From: Flavobacteriaceae bacterium
GTDB taxonomy: Bacteria > Bacteroidota > Bacteroidia > Flavobacteriales > Flavobacteriaceae
NCBI GenBank assembly: GCA_008081325.1
Contig: VMCO01000051.1
Span: forward strand, 1-7,918
Length of the DNA stretch: 7,918 nucleotides
Direction: 5' to 3'
The notes under the pieces were generated by a model that worked only from the letters and a program-made list of their open reading frames with translations, was not told the origin of the DNA and ran no database searches. A program made the translations under genes and the position numbers. This document shows, in pieces, positions 1-6,358 of this stretch. Each line of letters begins with the position of its first letter. Position 1 is the first letter of the stretch.

Positions 1-294
1 GATAAAAAAAATCCTAGAAATGAAATAATTGTTTCTTTAGATTCAGATAATTATGAAAATAAATCCATAATAGTAGTTGATGATGTTTTAAATTCTGGAT
101 CAACCCTGATGTATGCAGTAAAATATTTTTTAGAAACAAAAATTAAGAAATTAAAGACAGCAGTATTAGTAGATAGAAATCATAAGAAATATCCCATAAA
201 GGCTGACTTTAAAGGATTATCATTATCAACTTCAATTCAAAATCACGTGGAGGTTTTAATTGATAAAAACGGAATTACTGCTTTCCTAGCTTAG
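1..294 (+). CDS. Phosphoribosyltransferase (PyrR-like), C-terminal part only
   Basis: The open frame runs in from the left edge, so only the last 97 residues are visible and the true start lies outside the window. Visible residues 23-36 form the PRPP-binding loop of type I phosphoribosyltransferases: a hydrophobic strand, the Asp-Asp pair at 27-28, then VLNSGST. An Asn occupies a position where the family pattern usually has Ser, Thr, Ala, Val or Asp, a mild deviation. The later AVLVDRNHKKYPIKADF stretch resembles the strand and flexible region found in PyrR and hypoxanthine-type enzymes. The family transfers the PRPP ribose-phosphate to a base; PyrR also acts as a pyrimidine attenuator protein. 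The substrate cannot be read from this fragment. Its end overlaps the convergent aroK end by 9 bp, with no terminator hairpin between them. The family call is firm, the PyrR subgroup tentative. Confidence 0.8.
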   Translation, partial: DKKNPRNEIIVSLDSDNYENKSIIVVDDVLNSGSTLMYAVKYFLETKIKKLKTAVLVDRNHKKYPIKADFKGLSLSTSIQNHVEVLIDKNGITAFLA

Positions 295-804
295 ACTTGA
301 AATAATTGAACTACAAATAGCATTCAAGTCTTTACCTTCGCAATTAATTTTAATAGACGCTTGATTATAGTAGAACTCTCTTTCAAAGAGATGTTTAGAA
401 ACAAATTCAATCATTTTATCTTCAGATTCAATATTGGAAATCAAGGGACGATTATTTTTGATTTTAAAAAGTCTTTTTGAAAGCTCTATATTGCTGTTTT
501 TCAAATAAATAGAAAAGTTTTTGCTTGAATTAATTAAAGAAATATTATTGTAATAGCAAGGTGTACCTCCACCAACCGAAAGAATTATATTTTTGTTATT
601 TGACAAGCAATCTTTTAGTAATTTACTTTCAACTTTTCTAAAATATATATCTCCAGAATCAGAAAATATATTACGAATTGATTTTCCTTCCTTTTTTTCA
701 ATATAAGCGTCTAAATCAATGAAATTTTGATTAAGTAAATCCGATAGTTGCTTGCCTATTAAAGATTTTCCCACCCCCATATAACCCAATAAAATTATAT
801 TCAT
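286..804 (-). CDS. aroK: Shikimate kinase
   Basis: Cytoplasmic enzyme phosphorylating shikimate to shikimate 3-phosphate with ATP, the fifth step of the chorismate (aromatic amino acid) pathway. The 172-residue product has the usual family length and the full motif set: Walker A loop GYMGVGKS at 7-14, the D-x-D pair at 30 and 32 (Mg/shikimate contacts), Arg56 and Glu59 in the FRKVE segment, the Gly-Gly-Gly of SVGGGTPC at 78-80 (shikimate binding), the lid arginine 119 in NNRPL, and Arg142 in the EREFYY segment. The frame stays open upstream to 903, but that start would lie inside tRNA-Lys. The ATG at 804 puts the P-loop strand right at the N terminus, as is normal; an ATG at 825 is an alternative adding seven residues. 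No clear ribosome-binding site is seen. It is divergent from tRNA-Lys and convergent with the phosphoribosyltransferase gene. Confidence 0.95.
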   Translation of the reverse strand: MNIILLGYMGVGKSLIGKQLSDLLNQNFIDLDAYIEKKEGKSIRNIFSDSGDIYFRKVESKLLKDCLSNNKNIILSVGGGTPCYYNNISLINSSKNFSIYLKNSNIELSKRLFKIKNNRPLISNIESEDKMIEFVSKHLFEREFYYNQASIKINCEGKDLNAICSSIISSLS

Positions 805-824
805 TAATTCTTTTATTAAAAGCA

Positions 825-854
825 TTGTAATATAAATTAAACATTTTATATTTG
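825..854 (+). promoter_or_regulatory. Bacteroidetes-type promoter for tRNA-Lys
   Basis: TTG at 825-827 and TATATTTG at 847-854 are separated by exactly 19 bp, matching the known Bacteroidetes housekeeping-sigma consensus TTG-N19-TAnnTTTG. Transcription would begin near 860, about 15 nt before the mature 5' end of tRNA-Lys. The promoter overlaps the upstream edge of aroK, which is read in the other direction. Confidence 0.8.
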
Positions 855-876
855 CAGCCTCAAAGTAATTAAATTT

Positions 877-949
877 GACCTGGTAGCTCAGTTGGTAGAG
901 CATCTCCCTTTTAAGGAGAGGGTCCTGGGTTCGAGCCCCAGCCAGGTCA
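877..949 (+). tRNA. tRNA-Lys (anticodon UUU)
   Basis: A complete 73-nt cloverleaf. The acceptor stem GACCTGG (877-883) pairs with CCAGGTC (942-948). The D stem is GCTC/GAGC (886-889 with 898-901). The anticodon stem TCTCC/GGAGA encloses loop CTTTTAA with anticodon TTT at 910-912. The T arm is CTGGG/CCCAG around TTCGAGC. The discriminator is A949, and CCA is not encoded, so it must be added after transcription. It is preceded by its own promoter. A T-rich stretch follows, but no hairpin terminator is visible. Confidence 0.98.
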
Positions 950-1042
950 CTTTTTAATTATATTTTTCTCCGATACTTTATTTTTTTTATTTAATTCATA
1001 ACTGATAGAACCTTACACTATATAAAAGAACTTTATTCGTTA

Positions 1043-1072
1043 TTATATATTTAAAACACGTATTTATATTTG
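1043..1072 (+). promoter_or_regulatory. Bacteroidetes-type promoter for the TonB receptor operon
   Basis: TATATTTG at 1065-1072 is a perfect TAnnTTTG box, and the 11-base string around it (TTTATATTTGC) also occurs in the tRNA-Lys promoter. At the expected 19-bp spacing the upstream element reads TTA (1043-1045) instead of TTG, so the -33 half is weak, which may suit an activated or regulated promoter. The predicted transcription start, about 1077-1080, lies less than 10 nt before the receptor start codon. The remainder of the 950-1086 gap is AT-rich with no other element recognised. Confidence 0.65.
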
Positions 1073-1086
1073 CCGAAAATTAAGTT

Positions 1087-3159
1087 TTGTTTAAAAAAAT
1101 AACTCTTCTACATTTACTCTTTTTATGCTCTTCTTTTTCTTGGAGCCAAGCTATTTTTTTAGATAATGATTCAATTGAAAACAGCCTTGATGAAGTAATA
1201 ATTTCCGGCACCAAGACCATCAGAACTGTTTCATCTCTCCCACTTAATGCTTCAGTAATAAAAAAAGATGCTATAGAAAAAACAAATGCTACCAGACTTT
1301 CTGATGTAATTAATGAAGAACTTGGATTAATAACAGTTTCTGATTTTGGTGGAGCTGAGGGAATTCAGATGCAGGGACTTGATTCTGAATACACACTTGT
1401 ATTACTCGACAACCAACCACTGGTAGGTAGACTAGCAGGGACTTTAGATTTAAATAGAATTTCGGTAGGAAACATAAAGCAAATAGAAATTGTTCGTGGA
1501 CCCTCATCAAGTCTTTACGGAAATAATGCATTTGCAGGTGTAATTAATATTATTACTGAAGAACCATCAGAGGGGTTCAATGGCTATTTAAGCAGCACTT
1601 ATGAAACACACAAAACATTAGATAATAGCATTAACTTAAATTACAAAAAGAAAAAATTTTATGGATCCGTTTTTTTTAATAATTATTCTAGTGACGGATA
1701 TGACCTCATCGAAGACGATGGCTTAAACACTGTAAATAAATTTAATACAAATACTCTTCAAATTAAGTTTGGACAAAACATAAGTGAAAGCTTGAAAGTT
1801 AAAATTAATGCTAGATATTATGCTCAATTAATCGATAATATAGCACCCAACTCTTTAAGTGGGGAAACTTTTACAGCCGAGGATAATATTAACCTTATAG
1901 TAAGTCATGAATCAGATAAATTAAAAACTGATTTGGAAATATATTTTACTTCTTATTTTGGAGATGAATTTTTAGATGATGATCAAGGAAATAGATTTAG
2001 TGAAAGTTTTTATGATCAAATATTATTTAAGCCCGAAATTAAAACAGTTTACAAAGTAAATAACCAAAAAGAATTAGTTTTTGGTCTAGGTTACAAATAC
2101 GAATCATTGAATAGAACATATTTTGATCTTAAACCAAAGCAGAAATCTCCTTTTATTTATTTTCAATACGACTTTAATCCAAACGATAAAGTTAACTTGA
2201 TTTTTGGAGGTAGGTTTGACAAATACAAAGAATATAAATCACAAATTAGTCCAAAATTTTCAGGTATATATAAAATAGGTGATAATGAATCAATAAAGGT
2301 TTCCGCAGGATATGGTTATAAAACCCCTGATTTCAGGCAATTATATTTCAACTTCTCTAATTCAACAATTGGTTATTCGGTAATAGGATATAATGTAGTT
2401 GAAGATGTATTAAATCAATTAATAAATGAAGGGCAAATCGCAAATATTATCGTCCCAATTGATGAGTTTGAAGAACCTCTAAGTCCGGAAAGTTCTTTTG
2501 GATTAAATGTTGGTTACAATAGAGATTTAAACGAAAAAATAAATATGTCTGTAAATGTTTTTAATAATTCTGCTAAAAACTTGATTGATTATCGAGTGAT
2601 AGCAAATAAAACAAATGGTCAAAATGTTTTTTCTTATTATAATGTGAATAATGTATCAACTTTTGGTTTTGATATAAAAACAAAATTCAAAACTGATAAT
2701 TATTTAAATTTTACACTTGGTTATCAACTACTTTATGCGTTTGATTTGGATGCAAGAAACGCATTTGAAAATGGTGAAATTTTTGCAAGATTAACTCCTA
2801 CTTCTCCCGCTTTTAGGCTTAAAAAATCTGATTATTTTGGCCTATACAACAGATCAAGACATATGGGTGTCTTTAAGGTGAACTATAATAATCTTGAAAA
2901 AAAATTTAGTGCTAACTTAAGATTAAGGTACAGAAGCAAATATGGTTTATTTGACAGCAACTCTAACAACTATTTAGATAAATATGACACATTTGTAAAG
3001 GGGCACTTTACAACTAATATAAGTCTGAATAAAAAAATAAATTCCAAAACTATGGTTTCAGGTGGAATTGAAAATATATTCAACTACTTAGATACAGAAA
3101 ATATTTCAAGTCTAAGTGGAAGGATTTACTATTTGAGAATTAAACACAATTTAAATTGA
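1087..3159 (+). CDS. TonB-dependent outer-membrane receptor (heme/iron-type)
   Basis: A 690-residue outer-membrane beta-barrel transporter, powered by TonB-ExbBD. In order: a signal peptide (about 1-21, Lys-Lys then a Leu/Phe-rich core, cleavage probably near SWSQA); a TonB-box-like DEVIISG at about 35-41; a plug domain from about 45 to 158 ending in IVRGPSSSLYGNNAFAGVINIIT, a classic plug signature; then the barrel to the C terminus. It lacks the carboxypeptidase-like N-terminal extension of SusC proteins, so it resembles BtuB/HmuR-type receptors. The segment KTPDFRQLYF sits where heme receptors carry their FRAP motif, but no histidine lies nearby. The start is TTG: an in-frame TAA lies at 1081-1083, and the first in-frame ATG (residue 95) would remove the signal peptide and half the plug. 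A HmuY-like lipoprotein gene follows 24 bp downstream, supporting heme or iron uptake; the ligand is inferred. Confidence 0.92.
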   Translation: MFKKITLLHLLFLCSSFSWSQAIFLDNDSIENSLDEVIISGTKTIRTVSSLPLNASVIKKDAIEKTNATRLSDVINEELGLITVSDFGGAEGIQMQGLDSEYTLVLLDNQPLVGRLAGTLDLNRISVGNIKQIEIVRGPSSSLYGNNAFAGVINIITEEPSEGFNGYLSSTYETHKTLDNSINLNYKKKKFYGSVFFNNYSSDGYDLIEDDGLNTVNKFNTNTLQIKFGQNISESLKVKINARYYAQLIDNIAPNSLSGETFTAEDNINLIVSHESDKLKTDLEIYFTSYFGDEFLDDDQGNRFSESFYDQILFKPEIKTVYKVNNQKELVFGLGYKYESLNRTYFDLKPKQKSPFIYFQYDFNPNDKVNLIFGGRFDKYKEYKSQISPKFSGIYKIGDNESIKVSAGYGYKTPDFRQLYFNFSNSTIGYSVIGYNVVEDVLNQLINEGQIANIIVPIDEFEEPLSPESSFGLNVGYNRDLNEKINMSVNVFNNSAKNLIDYRVIANKTNGQNVFSYYNVNNVSTFGFDIKTKFKTDNYLNFTLGYQLLYAFDLDARNAFENGEIFARLTPTSPAFRLKKSDYFGLYNRSRHMGVFKVNYNNLEKKFSANLRLRYRSKYGLFDSNSNNYLDKYDTFVKGHFTTNISLNKKINSKTMVSGGIENIFNYLDTENISSLSGRIYYLRIKHNLN

Positions 3160-3183
3160 TTAATAAACATTAAAAATTATTAC

Positions 3184-3807
3184 ATGAAAACTATCAAATT
3201 ATTAGTACTATCAATTATGCTAATTTCATTCTTTAACTGTGAAGATGATGGACCCAATTTACAAGACATCCAAAGTGTTTCAATTGAAGATCTATATGCG
3301 CCCCAAGAAGGAGGTCAAGGACAACCAATTTCCGGAACATTTGCCCGATTTGATTTTGAAACTGGACTTCAAACAGAAAGTGAAACTGAATGGGATGTTG
3401 CGTTTCGTGGAACATCGATAATTGTTAACGGTGGTACATCATTAGGAACTACTGACGAGCCCGAAAGAACAGGTGATGCAGGGGTGTATATTTTTGATGG
3501 AACAATGGCTGAGATGGTTGCTGTTGAAACTTCTTTAATAATACAAGACTCATCAAGTGGTTATGCAATTCAATCAGGTTCTGGAAACGGATGGTATACT
3601 TATGCTGGTCCTCCAACATACCTAATTAACCCTACCCCTGGTAAAATATTAGTTTTTAGAACAAGAGATGGTAAATATGCTAAAATGGAAATACTTAGCT
3701 ATTATTTAGGTGCTCCTGAAAACCCTGATGCATTTTCTGATCCTAGCAGATACTTTACGTTTAATTATGTATATCAACCCAACGAGGGAGTTACAGATTT
3801 TAATTAG
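3184..3807 (+). CDS. HmuY-family surface lipoprotein
   Basis: HmuY proteins are surface lipoproteins that capture heme and hand it to a partner TonB receptor, as HmuY-HmuR do in Porphyromonas gingivalis. This 207-residue protein has a lipoprotein signal peptide (1-18) with lipidated Cys19, its only cysteine. Acidic residues E-D-D follow directly, resembling the Bacteroidetes lipoprotein export signal for surface display. Family features are ETEWDVAFRGTSIIVNGG (about 67-84), the WYTY strand (137-140) and a C-terminal ILVFRTRDGKYAKMEILSYY region (155-174) with a following FTFNYVYQ strand. Oddly, the protein has no histidine at all, whereas P. gingivalis HmuY binds heme through two; the only mature-protein methionines are 108, 111 and 168. 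It is translated from ATG without an obvious Shine-Dalgarno, 24 bp after the receptor gene, and the operon ends in a terminator just downstream. The family is recognised; heme as ligand is uncertain. Confidence 0.85.
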   Translation: MKTIKLLVLSIMLISFFNCEDDGPNLQDIQSVSIEDLYAPQEGGQGQPISGTFARFDFETGLQTESETEWDVAFRGTSIIVNGGTSLGTTDEPERTGDAGVYIFDGTMAEMVAVETSLIIQDSSSGYAIQSGSGNGWYTYAGPPTYLINPTPGKILVFRTRDGKYAKMEILSYYLGAPENPDAFSDPSRYFTFNYVYQPNEGVTDFN

Positions 3808-3822
3808 ACATCTTGTAGTCTT

Positions 3823-3852
3823 AAAAAAAACCAGCTTTAAGCTGGTTTTTTT
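3823..3852 (+). terminator. Rho-independent terminator of the receptor/HmuY operon
   Basis: CCAGC (3831-3835) pairs with GCTGG (3841-3845) around the loop TTTAA. The stem is lengthened by an 8-A run on the left (3823-3830) and a 7-T run on the right (3846-3852). It lies 15 bp after the HmuY stop codon. The A/T symmetry would let it act in both directions, but the next gene is on the same strand, so only forward termination is needed. It separates the uptake operon from the AraC gene. Confidence 0.92.
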
Positions 3853-3897
3853 ATATTTAGGCACCATTATTGAGAAGTGGTATTTAAAGAATTAATA

Positions 3898-4752
3898 ATG
3901 AATGAGTATCAAGTTGGTAATCAATTAACTTTACTTAAGTTGGTTAATAACAGTAGTAAAATATCAAAAATGTTTTACGATAATCTTGATGAATCATTTA
4001 TACAATTTCATTTTTGCATCTCAGGATCTTTTACATTAAATTATAACAAAGGAGCATATAAATTAAAATTAAACAAGGGCAAATTCTTAACCCTTTATAA
4101 TCCTCAAAAAAAATTGATTATTGATGCTGCAGTAGAAAAAGAATCAAAAATTATTTCAATCCTAATACCTATTATTGAATTTCATGAGTTGTTTTCTAGC
4201 ACATCTACTAATATTCCGTTTATTGAAAATAAAAGTTTAAATCAGAAGCACTACTCTGAAAATATAATTTCAGATTCTATCCTAATTGTTCTCAATCAAG
4301 TTTTAAAAAATGAATCAGACATCTCAACTAGAAGTTTATTGTACAAAGCTAAGATTTATGAGCTCTTTAGTTTAATGTTCAAGAAAAACAAAGAAATTGA
4401 TTTAGATCAGTGTCCTTTTCTAAAAAATGATGAAAACTTAAAGAAAATTGCAAGGGCTAAAGATATTATAATCAAAGATGTCAAGAAGCCTCCAAGCCTT
4501 TCAGAGTTATCAAAATCAATTGATTTAAGTTTAAAAAATCTAAAAAAAGGATTTAAAGAAATATACGGAAAACCTGTTTTTAAATATTTATTTGATTTTA
4601 AAATGGAAAAAGCAAAGCAACTTTTAAGCAAAGGTAACCTAAATGTAAACGAGGTAAGTTATGAATTAGGATACAGCTCTTCAAGTCATTTTATTGCTGC
4701 TTTCAAAAAAAAATATGGTATAACTCCAAGAACTTATATTAATAACAATTAA
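3898..4752 (+). CDS. AraC-family transcriptional regulator (PchR-like)
   Basis: A 284-residue DNA-binding regulator. The N-terminal half (about 30-110) is a probable cupin-like sensor domain: FHFCISGSFTLNY, then LNKGKFLTLYNPQKKL and a SKIISILIPIIEFHELF stretch, a layout I associate with PchR-like regulators of iron/siderophore genes. The C-terminal 100 residues form the AraC domain with two helix-turn-helix units: PPSLSELSKSIDLSLKNLKKGF (about 199-219) and VNEVSYELGYSSSSHFIAAFKKKYGITP (250-277), the latter the family signature. A GTG at 3877 would add seven residues, but the ATG at 3898 gives the more natural start. Position just after the terminator suggests it controls the receptor/HmuY operon, possibly sensing iron or the imported ligand; this is inference. 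It ends 11 bp before tRNA-Leu, so its transcripts could read on into the tRNA and the carotenoid genes. Confidence 0.9.
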   Translation: MNEYQVGNQLTLLKLVNNSSKISKMFYDNLDESFIQFHFCISGSFTLNYNKGAYKLKLNKGKFLTLYNPQKKLIIDAAVEKESKIISILIPIIEFHELFSSTSTNIPFIENKSLNQKHYSENIISDSILIVLNQVLKNESDISTRSLLYKAKIYELFSLMFKKNKEIDLDQCPFLKNDENLKKIARAKDIIIKDVKKPPSLSELSKSIDLSLKNLKKGFKEIYGKPVFKYLFDFKMEKAKQLLSKGNLNVNEVSYELGYSSSSHFIAAFKKKYGITPRTYINNN

Positions 4753-4757
4753 ATTTA
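4750..4757 (+). promoter_or_regulatory. Weak candidate -7 box just before tRNA-Leu
   Basis: TAAATTTA at 4750-4757 overlaps the AraC stop codon and matches TAnnTTTG in all positions but the last. It is the only box-like sequence seen between the AraC stop and the tRNA, and would start transcription at about 4763, essentially at the mature tRNA 5' end. No TTG lies at the expected upstream spacing, so this may be chance in AT-rich DNA. Confidence 0.25.
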
Positions 4758-4763
4758 AACAAA

Positions 4764-4848
4764 GCGCACGTGGCGGAATTGGTAGACGCGTTAGGTTGAG
4801 GGCCTAATAATCATTATGATTGTGGAAGTTCGAGTCTTCTCGTGCGCA
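4764..4848 (+). tRNA. tRNA-Leu (anticodon GAG)
   Basis: A complete 85-nt class II cloverleaf. The acceptor stem GCGCACG (4764-4770) pairs with CGTGCGC (4841-4847). The D loop includes GGTAGACGC. The anticodon stem TTAGG/CCTAA encloses TTGAGGG with anticodon GAG at 4798-4800. The long variable arm contains an AATCA/TGATT stem. The T arm is GGAAG/CTTCT around TTCGAGT, with one G-U pair. The discriminator is A4848, and CCA is not encoded. It sits unusually tightly between the AraC gene (11 bp) and crtI (10 bp). Confidence 0.97.
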
Positions 4849-4858
4849 CTCAAGATTT

Positions 4859-6316
4859 ATGAAAAAAAATATTTCAATAATAGGTTCAGGATTTTCATCC
4901 TTGTCTGCTGCGTGTTATTTAGCAAAAGCTGGTCACAACGTAACAGTTTACGAAAAAAATGAAAAGTTAGGTGGAAGAGCAAGACAATTTAAAGCTAAAG
5001 GATTTACTTTTGATATGGGACCAAGCTGGTATTGGATGCCTGATGTTTTTGAGAAGTTTTTTAATGACTTTAATAAAACCACAAAAGATTTTTATGAAAT
5101 AAAAAAACTGGATCCAGCATACAGAGTATATTTTGGGCTTGATGATTACATTGACATACAAGATGATATTGAAAAAATATCAAAAAAATTTGAAGAAATT
5201 GAAAAAGGAAGTGGTACTAAATTAAAAAAGTTTATACTAAAAGCTAAAGAAAATTATTCTATTGGAGTTACGGATATGCTCTATAAGATGCCAGGAATTA
5301 GCCCATTAGAATTAGTTTCATTAAAGACAATTAAAAAAGTAAGATATTTTTTATCTACAATCCGCAAAGATGTTTACAAGGAATTTAAGAATCCGAAACT
5401 AAGATCTATATTAGAATTTCCTGTACTATTTCTAGGTGCAAAAGCCTCCAATACTCCAGCCTTTTATAATTTTATGAATTATGCAGACTTTGGTTTAGGG
5501 ACTTTTCAACCTAAAAATGGATTTTATGATCTGGTAACCGCAATGGTTTCACTTGGAGAGTCCTTAGGTGTAACGTATAAAACAAATTATGAGTTACAAA
5601 AAATAGTAATCAAAGAAAAAAATGTTAGTAATCTTATTTTTGAAAATGAAGAAGTGAAATGTGATTTTGTAATTTCAGGAGCAGATTACCACCACACCGA
5701 AAAGTTATTACCTGTGAAGTTTAGACAATACTCAGAAAACTATTGGAAAAGCAGGGTTTTTGCTCCATCATCACTTTTATTCTATGTAGGTTTTGATAAA
5801 AAAATAAAAAACATTGAACATCATAACTTATTTTTTGACACAGATTTTGATCAGCATGCAGATGAGATATATGAAAGTCCTAAATGGCCCTCAGACCCTC
5901 TATTTTATGCAAATTTTACATCAAAAACCAATCCTAGTACTGCGCCAAATAATTGTGAAAATGGTTTCTTTTTAATTCCGATTGCTACAGACCTAGATGA
6001 TTCAATAGAAATTAGAGAAAAATATTTTAATATTATTCTAAATAAACTCGAATATTATACAAAACAAAAATTAAAAGACTCAATCATTTACAAAAAGAGT
6101 TTTTGTGTAAGTGACTTTAAAAAAGAATATAATTCATTTGGAGGAAATGCATATGGATTAGCTAATACTCTATTTCAAACAGCATTTTTACGTCCAAATA
6201 TTAAAAGTAAATTGGTACAAAATTTGTATTTCTGTGGTCAACTTACGGTGCCAGGCCCCGGAGTGCCTCCTGCAATTGTCTCTGGAGAACTTGTAGCAAA
6301 TTTGATAAACAAATAA
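4859..6316 (+). CDS. crtI: Phytoene desaturase
   Basis: FAD-dependent, membrane-associated enzyme that, in the bacterial CrtI family, desaturates phytoene stepwise to lycopene. The 485-residue product has the usual family length. An N-terminal dinucleotide-binding fold is visible: the Gly-Ser-Gly turn at 9-11 in IIGSGFSSL (the third family glycine is Ser), the ribose-binding Glu32 of VTVYEKN, and LGGRARQF at 37-44. FDMGPSWYWMPDVFE (51-65) and the C-terminal NLYFCGQLTVPGPGVPPAIVSGE are hallmarks of carotenoid desaturases. An in-frame GTG-type extension to about 4820 would lie inside tRNA-Leu, so the ATG at 4859 is chosen; it is 10 bp after the tRNA. It is the first gene of a crtI-crtB-crtZ-crtY run, 42 bp before crtB. 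Step number (lycopene or neurosporene) cannot be read from sequence, but the downstream cyclase supports lycopene. Confidence 0.95.
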   Translation: MKKNISIIGSGFSSLSAACYLAKAGHNVTVYEKNEKLGGRARQFKAKGFTFDMGPSWYWMPDVFEKFFNDFNKTTKDFYEIKKLDPAYRVYFGLDDYIDIQDDIEKISKKFEEIEKGSGTKLKKFILKAKENYSIGVTDMLYKMPGISPLELVSLKTIKKVRYFLSTIRKDVYKEFKNPKLRSILEFPVLFLGAKASNTPAFYNFMNYADFGLGTFQPKNGFYDLVTAMVSLGESLGVTYKTNYELQKIVIKEKNVSNLIFENEEVKCDFVISGADYHHTEKLLPVKFRQYSENYWKSRVFAPSSLLFYVGFDKKIKNIEHHNLFFDTDFDQHADEIYESPKWPSDPLFYANFTSKTNPSTAPNNCENGFFLIPIATDLDDSIEIREKYFNIILNKLEYYTKQKLKDSIIYKKSFCVSDFKKEYNSFGGNAYGLANTLFQTAFLRPNIKSKLVQNLYFCGQLTVPGPGVPPAIVSGELVANLINK

Positions 6317-6358
6317 AGATATATTCTAATTTATTGTTAAATTGTAAAAAAAAAACTG

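Noticed and set aside
861..868. Minus-strand TTACTTTG as an aroK promoter box
   Set aside because: Second base differs from TAnnTTTG and no TTG lies at the proper upstream spacing; it would also overlap tRNA-Lys.
805..903. N-terminal extension of aroK to 903
   Set aside because: It would overlap tRNA-Lys and its promoter and add 33 residues before a P-loop strand that normally lies at the N terminus.
3233..3421. Short open frames on both strands within the HmuY gene, and similar short frames inside other genes
   Set aside because: Out-of-frame shadows of well-supported genes, with no recognisable domain or start signal.
3852..3859. TATATTTA as promoter for the AraC gene
   Set aside because: One mismatch and no -33 element at 19 bp, and it overlaps the terminator T-run; not distinguishable from chance in AT-rich DNA.
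3877..3897. GTG start for the AraC regulator
   Set aside because: In frame and possible, but the ATG at 3898 is a stronger codon and no homologous feature is visible in the seven extra residues.
4764..4848. tRNA-Leu as an attachment site of an integrated element
   Set aside because: No integrase gene and no second copy of the tRNA 3' end was seen by eye in the window.
4820..4858. Extension of crtI upstream to 4820
   Set aside because: These codons are the 3' half of tRNA-Leu; the ATG at 4859 gives the normal N terminus of the FAD fold.
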